A DNA stretch of 19,966 nt. Origin: Deltaproteobacteria bacterium. GTDB lineage: Bacteria > Desulfobacterota > Syntrophia > Syntrophales > UBA5619. The stretch's first letter is position 1. Every line of letters starts with the position of its first letter. Below are positions 14,041 through 19,966 of this stretch, one piece after another. The notes under the pieces were generated by a model that searched no databases, had not been told where the DNA came from, and saw only the letters and a program-made list of their open reading frames with translations. Location: the NCBI GenBank assembly GCA_026388345.1, contig JAPLJY010000091.1, positions 1 to 19,966 of the forward strand. Reading direction: 5' to 3'. The position numbers and the translations under genes are program-made.

Positions 14041-14180
14041 GGATGGTTCACCTCCTGATAAAGGGTTGAGTATCATGAGAAAGGGAGCATCACAACTTTT
14101 TAAGCGCATTTATCACCGCTCGGGCGAAGATGTCAATCGATACCTGCCATCGGTGATTGTGGGGATTAGGTAATTACGGT

Positions 14181-14675
14181 CTAACCGCCGATCTTGGCCA
14201 GAACGCCCCGGGCGAACTCCTTCCCGTCCGCCAGGTCCATCTCATTGGGGTGTTCGTGAGCTCCCTGCGCCTCTTCCGCCCAAGCCCGGTGCTCCACCTG
14301 CTTCATTAGCGACTCGATGATTTTTGCATCCGCCTTGCCCCTGACCCCGAAGGTGCCGAGGATCTTCGCCCGGGTGGCGAGACCGATCGCATGTTCCAGC
14401 GCCTGCTTGGGCAGATGGCCGCCCCGGAGCGAACCGTGGGTGCAGAAGAGGGCAATGTTCTGTCCATCGGGCAGGCCCTTGAAGAATGGGAGAAGCTTGG
14501 CGGGAACGCTGTGGGCATGGACGGGGAATCCCACGAAGATGATGTCGTAGCCGGCGGTGCCCTTGACGTCCTGAACGGGAAGGAGTTCCTTCTCGACATG
14601 AATCGCTTCGTAGATGGCGCGCGCGACCTTCTCCGTGTTGCCGGTCTGGGAGTAGTAGGTGACCAGAGCCTTCAT
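14181..14675 (-). CDS. Flavodoxin family protein
   Basis: A 164-residue protein. The start is the ATG at 14675, preceded by GGAGG at 10 nt; an upstream in-frame extension has no site. Residues 2-14 (KALVTYYSQTGNT) are the first strand and the FMN phosphate loop (S/TxTGNT, here SQTGNT at 9-14). FVGFPVHAHSVPA follows as the second FMN-contacting loop, and then FCTHGS. FMN binding and single-electron transfer in the cytoplasm are the family expectation. The C-terminal third is helical with a His/Glu-rich stretch (WAEEAQGAHEHPNEMD), which is longer than in minimal flavodoxins and resembles the flavodoxin-like proteins of anaerobes. The partner is not evident from context: the neighbours are a lipoprotein (89 nt upstream) and a secreted protein (140 nt downstream). 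Confidence 0.9.
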   Translation of the reverse strand: MKALVTYYSQTGNTEKVARAIYEAIHVEKELLPVQDVKGTAGYDIIFVGFPVHAHSVPAKLLPFFKGLPDGQNIALFCTHGSLRGGHLPKQALEHAIGLATRAKILGTFGVRGKADAKIIESLMKQVEHRAWAEEAQGAHEHPNEMDLADGKEFARGVLAKIGG

Positions 14676-14764
14676 CGTATCTTTGCCTCCTCTGATTGGT
14701 TTTGCGAAAGCCTTACTGGATTTTCCGGTTAAATGCAAGGCACAAACGGACCCGGATCGTCCCG

Positions 14765-15262
14765 TCAATAGCTATTGCTATCTTCTTTGGATTCCTGCTT
14801 TTCGTAGGTTTCGAGCTCGGGCGTCTGGATCATTACGGTCCCATCCTCCTCGAAGCGCAGATAGGTCCGGACCGTCAGGATCGAATACCAGAAACCGATC
14901 TTCTTTCCCCCTGTGTCGAGAAGGTCGAATCCGTGGAGAAACTGGCTATGCTCGAAGGCCTTGGCCTTCATGAAGCCGACGATTTCCCGAAGCTTTACGG
15001 GGGTCATGGCGACTTCCTTCCAGAGAGTTTCCCGGTCGAGACGATAATCCCGGTGCAGTCCCATGAGGGCGTTCGGATAGAGGTCCGAGCCGCTGATGTA
15101 GTAGCGGATCTCCGGGTGAAACACGCCGCCTTCCATATCCCGGTCCGTCTCTTCGCTGGGGAGGATGCGGCCGTAGTTCCGGAAGAGGGAACCGGAACAG
15201 GCGATGACGTTCAGGCCCAGGAGCAGCAGCACACTCAAAACAAGAATCTTTCTCAGTATCAT
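14765..15262 (-). CDS. Putative lipoprotein of unknown function
   Basis: A 165-residue protein with an N-terminal RK pair, a hydrophobic stretch (6-20) and the lipobox VIAC with the lipidated Cys at position 22, so it should be exported and anchored to a membrane. The mature part has no domain I recognise. It contains FRNYGRILPSEE, RYYISGSDLYPNALMGLHRDY, an amphipathic helix (VKLREIVGFMKAKAFE), and a C-terminal beta-rich part ending in an acidic tail (ELETYEKQESKEDSNSY). GGAGGA lies 8 nt before the ATG. It is the first gene of a same-strand run with the flavodoxin and the secreted beta-sandwich protein, and is divergent from a small membrane protein gene. No clear promoter is seen on its own strand. 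Confidence 0.8.
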   Translation of the reverse strand: MILRKILVLSVLLLLGLNVIACSGSLFRNYGRILPSEETDRDMEGGVFHPEIRYYISGSDLYPNALMGLHRDYRLDRETLWKEVAMTPVKLREIVGFMKAKAFEHSQFLHGFDLLDTGGKKIGFWYSILTVRTYLRFEEDGTVMIQTPELETYEKQESKEDSNSY

Positions 15263-15349
15263 GATTCCATTCCTCCATTCTGTCCGCGAATCGACGGCGT
15301 CCGGTCGGTCCTGTCCTGTTTCCCCGAGATCGCCGGGGACTCAATTTCG

Positions 15350-15378
15350 TTGACATCCCCGGGGAAAATAAGGATAAT
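15350..15378 (+). promoter_or_regulatory. Sigma70 promoter of the small membrane protein gene
   Basis: A perfect -35 TTGACA (15350-15355), an exact 17-bp spacer and -10 GATAAT (15373-15378). The predicted start is near 15385, leaving a leader of about 50 nt. The spacer holds a CCCCGGGG palindrome, which could bear on strength or regulation. Confidence 0.85.
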
Positions 15379-15437
15379 ACAATCGGGTATCGGCTGCAAG
15401 ACCTTGATCATCTGTCGTGATTGAAGGAGATAACACC

Positions 15438-15710
15438 ATGGAAATCATTACGTCCACGCAACTGGCTATTCCCCTGTTTCATGTGATCCTTCTACTGATC
15501 CTGAGCACAATCGCCCTGTTGATCGGCAGCCTCAGACTAGCCCTGTTCATCAACTACTGTTTCACGCTCTACTGGGGATACGTCGCCAACCTGGATCTCT
15601 TCACCACCGCGGAGATATCGAAGATGAACATTTACGCCTTCCTTTATTTCGGCAGTGGAATCGTCATCATCCTGCTTGCGGTGATCGGCCTCTTCATGCA
15701 CCGCGAGTAA
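15438..15710 (+). CDS. Small integral membrane protein, unknown function
   Basis: A 90-residue, strongly hydrophobic protein. The start is the ATG at 15438, with AAGGAG 8 nt upstream; an ATT/ATG-like extension seven codons earlier covers the ribosome site and is rejected. Three membrane segments are likely: about 12-32, 34-52 and 66-87, with a short polar stretch (53-63, DLFTTAEISKM) between the last two. The C terminus HRE suggests a cytoplasmic end. I do not recognise the family. It has its own near-consensus promoter and is the only plus-strand gene in this part of the window, ending 8 nt from the stop of the converging M16C protease gene. Confidence 0.82.
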   Translation: MEIITSTQLAIPLFHVILLLILSTIALLIGSLRLALFINYCFTLYWGYVANLDLFTTAEISKMNIYAFLYFGSGIVIILLAVIGLFMHRE

Positions 15711-15717
15711 GCATGAA

Positions 15718-18681
15718 TCAACTCAATTTCTCAATCTCCAATTTCTGCTCCAGGATTTCGTTCGCCTTCCGGAGCCGCTCCTCCGGTGCGCAGACGGCGA
15801 AAACCGCCGTTCCCGACGCCGTTGGGAAGTAGCGCCGGGCGGTCTCCTGCAGGCGTTCCGGATCGACGGCGAGCACCTCTTCCCGGAAGCGGCGGCGGAT
15901 CGGATCGGTCAGACCGGAAAACTCCCGGATCAGGGCGGTGTAACCCCTTCCGGCCGGGTCCAATGGCCGGTCAAGGGCGCCGATCGTTCCGATCACGGCC
16001 TTTTCCAGTTCCTCCCCGGGGACCGGATTGTTGCAGACAAAATCCACGGCATTCCGATAGATATCGATTGTTCCCTCCAGGTGGGGGTCCCGGTAGGATA
16101 GGAAGGCAAACAGGCCGCTGACCGGTTCATAGCGGCAGGACCCCCCATAGGCCCCACCCTGAACCCGGATATGGCGGTAGAGATATCCATTGGAGAGCTG
16201 TCTCGCCAGCACGAAAAGGGGGGCGGAAAGCGGATCGGCATAGGGGGGCGCCGCGAGAACCTTGGCGACATAGCAGACCTCGGCAGGGATGGCGATACCG
16301 ATGTGGACGGGGCGGCGGTTCCAACCCTTCGGTTCCTCCGGCGGTGTTCCGATCGGCAGGGCCGTGACCAGGGCATCGGTCGCTCCGGTGAGCCCTTGCA
16401 GTCCCTCCGCGTCTGCTGTCATGTTCAGGAGCAGCCGTCGCCGGACAAAGACGATCTCTCGGAGACGTGCGAGCTTTTCCCGGAGATCCTCCCGAAGATC
16501 GCTCAGATAGTCGGCCGTGCTAGTGATGAGATGGAGCTGGGTTCTCCCATGCCATTGTTCGGTCCGCCAAGCCGGGAGGGAAAGGCTCGCTGCGGCCGCC
16601 ATCTGGGCGAAGATATGACCCGCGGGGATGACCGATGCGTGGAGACCGTTTTTCTTTTCGAGGATCAGCTCCCGCATCCGTGCGGTGTCGGTCAGATCCC
16701 CTTCCGTCAGGATATCCCGGACGATTTCGACCGCCTCATCCGTATTCCGGTAGAGGGCCTTGACGGAGAAAACCATCTTCTGCCAGTTTTTTCTGCCGTC
16801 GGCGGTTGAACCGGCGGCAAGATTGACCCCCAGGCCGCCGGTTCGCAGGGAGATCCGCTTCGCCATCGCCTCATAGGAGAGTCCCGCCGCCCCCATCTGG
16901 ACGGTGAGCTTTCCCAGAAGCGGCAGATAGGGTTGCAGTTCCTCGGGGATGTCTGAGACGTCGAAGGCCAGATCGAGATAGGCGATCCCGTTCGTGAAAA
17001 GGTCATGACGGAGGACCGGGACGCCGTCCGCGGCCGCCCTCTCCGTGGGGATCGTTTCGATCTCGCGGGAGATGTCGCCGATCTTGAGCTTCGGCAGGGT
17101 CGCGACCGCCTCCGGCGGATCCGGTTCCGTCTGAAACCGTTTCAGCAACAATGTTTCCTGACGAATTCGCTCCTTTTCCGGTTCGGTTAGGGAGGCCGCG
17201 AGACGGGCCAACCGTTCCCGGGCTTTCTTCTCCCGCTCCTCCCGGAAGGTCCGGCTCGGTTCCATAACGGAGAGGAGGCGGTGTGGATTGTCGAGGAACC
17301 ATTGCCGGACCACCTTCTGGAATAGGTCGGGGTGGGTCTCCCATTGCCGGCGGATTTCATGGATCGTGCGGGGAAAATTCATGTCCGTCAGGGGATCCCC
17401 GTCGTAGAGCCAAGTGTGATAGGCCCACCCCATCAGGACGATCCCGTAGGGGTAGTTGCCACGGACCATCTCCCGTCCGTGGAATTCCACCTGGTGGAGG
17501 GTGCCTTCGATCAGTTCCCGGTCGAAACCACCGCCTGCCGTATCCCGCAGCGTGTCAAGAATCAATGTCTCGATCCGCGGGGCCTTGTCCGGATCGGTCC
17601 CGCGCAGGCCAACTGCAAAGGCGATCTGTCTGAGGTCCCGCTCCAGGCCGGTGACCGGCGAGAGGTCCTCTCCGAGACACGAATCGATGAGGGCCTTCCG
17701 GAGGGGGGATGCGGCACTGCCGACGAGCAGATCAGCAACGATCGCAAGCATCATCGCCGTCTCGCCTGCGGTGTTTTCCGCCGTCATCCAGGCCAGGTTC
17801 ACCGTGGTTTTCCCCTCTGATTTGTCCTCCCGGTCGATGGGGAAATAGCCATGAATCGCCCGGGGTGCTTTCCAGCGGGACTGAATGACGATGGAGGAAT
17901 CGACCGCGACGCGGTCGAAGCCGGCTAACATCTCGGAAAGAAAGGCGAGGTGTTCTTCCGTTGGAATGTCCCCCGAGAGGAAGAGGCGGGCGTTCGTCGG
18001 CGAATAGAAGGTCCGGTGGAATGCCCGGAACTGTTCGTATGTCAGGTCGGGAATTCTCTCGGGATCGCCTCCCGAGTCGCAGGCATAGGGCGTCTCCGGA
18101 TAGAGGTTTTCCTGGATGGCCTTGTACATCAGGGCCTCCGGCGAGGAGTAGGCCCCCTTCATCTCGTTGTAAACAATCCCCGAGACGGTCAATTCTCCAT
18201 TTTCGTCGAACTCGAGGTGATGGCCTTCCTGGAGGAAGGTCTCCCGCAGCAGGCGCGGTCGGAGGACCAAGTCGGTATAAACGCGGGCAAGGTTGAAGAA
18301 GTCGCGCCTCTCCTGGCTGGCGACGGGGTAGATCGTCTTGTCGGGGTACGTGAAGGCATTGATGAAGGTTTGGAGCGTTCCCCGGAGGAGTTCGTTGAAG
18401 ACATCCTTGAGGGGGTAGCGTTCGGAGCCGGCCAGGACGGAATGTTCGAGGATGTGGGGGACACCGGTCGAATCCCTGGGCGGCGTCCGGAAGCCGATGG
18501 AGAAGAGATTCTCCCGATCGTCGGAGTGGAGGTGCAGGATTTTCGCCCCGGTCCTTTCATGTTCGATTTCGTAGGCGCTGACCCGGATATCCGGGATCTG
18601 CTCCACCCGCAGGATTCGAAAACCATCTCTTTGATCCCCGGCGCCGAATCTCAGAGGCGGGCAGATGTTTTTTACGTGCAT
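15718..18681 (-). CDS. M16C family zinc metalloprotease (presequence protease PreP-like)
   Basis: A 987-residue peptidase of the PreP/Cym1 type. The start is the ATG at 18681 with AAAGGA six bases upstream; a TTG ten codons earlier lacks a site. The inverted zinc motif HILEH gives H76, E79 and H80, and the distal zinc ligand is E173 in YNEMKG. GTLQTFINAFTYPDKTIYPVAS (101-122) is the conserved M16C stretch after the active site. The second half of the protein repeats the fold and carries GGAYGGSCRYEP, the Arg/Tyr substrate-binding region. Members of this group cut short unstructured peptides inside a closed chamber. No signal peptide is visible, so it probably clears peptides in the cytoplasm. 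Length and motifs are normal. A palindrome lies 30 nt upstream in the probable leader. Confidence 0.94.
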   Translation of the reverse strand: MHVKNICPPLRFGAGDQRDGFRILRVEQIPDIRVSAYEIEHERTGAKILHLHSDDRENLFSIGFRTPPRDSTGVPHILEHSVLAGSERYPLKDVFNELLRGTLQTFINAFTYPDKTIYPVASQERRDFFNLARVYTDLVLRPRLLRETFLQEGHHLEFDENGELTVSGIVYNEMKGAYSSPEALMYKAIQENLYPETPYACDSGGDPERIPDLTYEQFRAFHRTFYSPTNARLFLSGDIPTEEHLAFLSEMLAGFDRVAVDSSIVIQSRWKAPRAIHGYFPIDREDKSEGKTTVNLAWMTAENTAGETAMMLAIVADLLVGSAASPLRKALIDSCLGEDLSPVTGLERDLRQIAFAVGLRGTDPDKAPRIETLILDTLRDTAGGGFDRELIEGTLHQVEFHGREMVRGNYPYGIVLMGWAYHTWLYDGDPLTDMNFPRTIHEIRRQWETHPDLFQKVVRQWFLDNPHRLLSVMEPSRTFREEREKKARERLARLAASLTEPEKERIRQETLLLKRFQTEPDPPEAVATLPKLKIGDISREIETIPTERAAADGVPVLRHDLFTNGIAYLDLAFDVSDIPEELQPYLPLLGKLTVQMGAAGLSYEAMAKRISLRTGGLGVNLAAGSTADGRKNWQKMVFSVKALYRNTDEAVEIVRDILTEGDLTDTARMRELILEKKNGLHASVIPAGHIFAQMAAAASLSLPAWRTEQWHGRTQLHLITSTADYLSDLREDLREKLARLREIVFVRRRLLLNMTADAEGLQGLTGATDALVTALPIGTPPEEPKGWNRRPVHIGIAIPAEVCYVAKVLAAPPYADPLSAPLFVLARQLSNGYLYRHIRVQGGAYGGSCRYEPVSGLFAFLSYRDPHLEGTIDIYRNAVDFVCNNPVPGEELEKAVIGTIGALDRPLDPAGRGYTALIREFSGLTDPIRRRFREEVLAVDPERLQETARRYFPTASGTAVFAVCAPEERLRKANEILEQKLEIEKLS

Positions 18682-18711
18682 GATCTTTCCTTTCCGGTAT
18701 CCGTTCTTCAA

Positions 18712-18732
18712 TCAATGATCCGTGATCATTGA
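18712..18732. promoter_or_regulatory. Perfect 9-bp palindrome upstream of the M16C protease
   Basis: TCAATGATC (18712-18720) and GATCATTGA (18724-18732) are perfect reverse complements around CGT. The dyad starts 30 bp upstream of the protease ATG. Its size and position fit a repressor operator or a leader hairpin. No clear -35/-10 pair could be matched to it. Confidence 0.45.
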
Positions 18733-18872
18733 CGGTTGATTCATACCGGGATTGCGCGCAAAAGTCAAACCCCGCGCAAGGTCTTCTCTTCCTGCGGATG
18801 AGAAGACCAGTCCATTGGGGACATCCCTTGTCCGGGGGAAAGGAAGGCTTGTAAGGACGCCGCGCAGACATG

Positions 18873-18904
18873 AAAAAAGGGGGACGCGAAGTCCCCCTTT
18901 TTTC
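18873..18904 (-). terminator. Rho-independent terminator after the glutamate dehydrogenase gene
   Basis: A 13-bp stem (AAAAAAGGGGGAC / GTCCCCCTTTTTT) with a GCGAA loop. On the minus strand the stem ends in a run of T and lies 15 nt past the gdh stop. With A's on one side and T's on the other it could work in both directions. Confidence 0.92.
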
Positions 18905-18918
18905 TGATCTCAGGCTGT

Positions 18919-19966
18919 TTATGCCCAGCCGCGAAGCTTCATCGCCTCGACGACGCGCTCCACCGCCACGACGTAGGCGGCCTGGCGCATGTTGATGTTA
19001 TACTTCTTCGAGGTGTTGAGGACCGCATGGTAGGCGGTGGTCATCTTTTTGTCCAGGCGTTTGTAAACCTCGTCCGCCTCCCAGTAGTACATGTAAAAGT
19101 TCTGAACCATCTCGAAGTAGGAGACGGTCACACCGCCGGCGTTGCAGAGGAAGTCCGGGATCACGTGGACGCCGTTCTTGTGGAGGATCTCGTCGGCTTC
19201 AGGCGTCGTTGGGCCGTTGGCGAGTTCGGCAACGATCTTCGCCCGGATCCGGGGGGCGTTCTCTTCGGTGATGACGTTCTCCAGGGCCGAGGGGAAGAGG
19301 ATGTCCACGTCGAGTTCGAGAATCTCTGTATCGCTGATCGCCTTGGAGCCGGGGAAGTTGCAGACCGTGGAGCTCTTCGCCTTGTGCTTTCCGACGGCCT
19401 CGGCATTGAGTCCGCTGTCGCTCATGATGCAGCCTTTCGAATCGCTGACGGCGACGACCTTGGCGCCGAACATGGACTGCGCCAGGCAGGCCGCATAGTA
19501 GCCGGCATTGCCGTAACCCTGTACGGCGATGGTGGCCTTCGACAGGTCGATCCCCAATTCCTTGGCGGCCTCACGGACCGTGAAGAGCCCGCCGCGGGCG
19601 GTCGCGTCGCCGCGTCCGGCGGAGCCGCCGAGGGCGAGGGGCTTCCCGGTGATGGTGCCGAACTGGTTCTTGCCGGAGATTTTCGAATACTCGTCCATCA
19701 TCCAGGCCATCATCTGCGGGGTCGTGTAGACATCCGGCGCCGGCACGTCCTTCTCCGGACCGATGATCCGCCCGACCTGGTCGATATAGGCCCGGCACAG
19801 CCGTTCCTGCTCTCCCTGGGAGAGTTCCTTGGGGTTGCAGATCACGCCGCCCTTGCCGCCGCCGAGGGGCAGGTCGAGGAGCGAGCACTTCCAGGTCATC
19901 CAGGCGGCCAGCGCGCGGACGGTGTCGATGGTCTCATCGGGATGGAAGCGGATTCCGCCCTTGCAG
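18919..19966 (-). CDS. gdhA: Glutamate dehydrogenase (Glu/Leu/Phe/Val family), 5' end missing
   Basis: The visible 348 codons cover all but roughly the first 70 residues of a ~420-residue enzyme, which would catalyse reversible oxidative deamination of glutamate to 2-oxoglutarate and ammonia. The first visible residues CKGGIRFHP belong to the substrate-binding region. [10 protein letters not shown] carries the substrate Lys, and DVPAPDVYT holds the catalytic Asp. The Rossmann turn is [12 protein letters not shown] (GxGNxG), and VSDSKG closes the second strand. The C terminus is the usual helical [19 protein letters not shown]. Cofactor choice (NAD or NADP) cannot be fixed from this. The gene continues past the window edge. 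A strong terminator separates it from the M16C gene, which therefore needs its own promoter within about 200 nt. Confidence 0.95.
   Translation of the reverse strand, partial: CKGGIRFHPDETIDTVRALAAWMTWKCSLLDLPLGGGKGGVICNPKELSQGEQERLCRAYIDQVGRIIGPEKDVPAPDVYTTPQMMAWMMDEYSKISGKNQFGTITGKPLALGGSAGRGDATARGGLFTVREAAKELGIDLSKATIAVQGYGNAGYYAACLAQSMFGAKVVAVSDSKGCIMSDSGLNAEAVGKHKAKSSTVCNFPGSKAISDTEILELDVDILFPSALENVITEENAPRIRAKIVAELANGPTTPEADEILHKNGVHVIPDFLCNAGGVTVSYFEMVQNFYMYYWEADEVYKRLDKKMTTAYHAVLNTSKKYNINMRQAAYVVAVERVVEAMKLRGWA

Noticed and set aside
13378..14109. Longer 243-residue version of the secreted protein
   Set aside because: The extra 23 codons precede a near-perfect ribosome site and would hide the signal peptide; the ATG at 14040 is the better start.
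1..19966. CRISPR array, toxin-antitoxin pair, prophage or defence cassette
   Set aside because: No regularly spaced direct repeats, no paired small overlapping genes and no phage structural or integrase genes were seen. Only the IS1595 copy, the IS110 remnant and a single palindromic repeat are mobile or repetitive.

Overview
The window looks like a chromosome segment of a Gram-negative, GC-rich anaerobe. My best guess is a Desulfobacterota/deltaproteobacterial (Syntrophus/Smithella-like) genome. The grounds are the gene mix: paired MtaD-type deaminases, a GH57-GT5 glucan enzyme, PreP-like M16C protease, HrpA with DUF3418, lipoproteins with a classic lipobox, and an inverted repeat of the common GTCATTCC...GGAATGAC kind. 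The taxonomic call is inference. No marker gene here settles it.

Layout. (1) 1-1143: the 3' end of a cold-shock protein gene with a strong terminator, a convergent minus-strand SLOG-like gene, and a tRNA-Leu(UAA) with a clear sigma70 promoter. (2) 1219-4999: two plus-strand paralogous S-adenosylhomocysteine/5'-methylthioadenosine deaminases (MtaD family), separated by a complete IS1595-family insertion sequence with 24-bp terminal inverted repeats and a perfect 8-bp target duplication. Removing the IS and one duplication copy leaves the two genes about 50 nt apart, so they were probably one operon. (3) 5047-7749: a minus-strand two-domain protein fusing a GH57 glycosidase to a GT5 (glycogen/starch synthase-like) glycosyltransferase. 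(4) 7913-11842: an inverted-repeat element followed by the long RNA helicase gene hrpA. (5) 11975-13299: a lower-GC accessory patch with a membrane-anchored diguanylate cyclase, its near-consensus promoter, and a decayed IS110-family transposase remnant. (6) 13378-15262: three minus-strand genes for a secreted beta-sandwich protein, a flavodoxin and a lipoprotein, with a divergent small membrane protein gene that has its own promoter. (7) 15718-19966: an M16C zinc protease and a glutamate dehydrogenase gene truncated by the window edge, the latter ending in a textbook terminator.

Functionally the segment is mostly housekeeping and central metabolism: nucleoside salvage after SAM use, storage glucan metabolism, ribosome/RNA maintenance, peptide degradation and glutamate metabolism. 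Over this lie traces of mobile-element activity: one fresh-looking IS1595 copy, one dead IS110 copy and one repeat element. I see no CRISPR array, no prophage module and no clearly new multi-gene system. The least explained items are the SLOG-like protein, the GH57-GT5 fusion, and the lipoprotein/flavodoxin/secreted-protein cluster.
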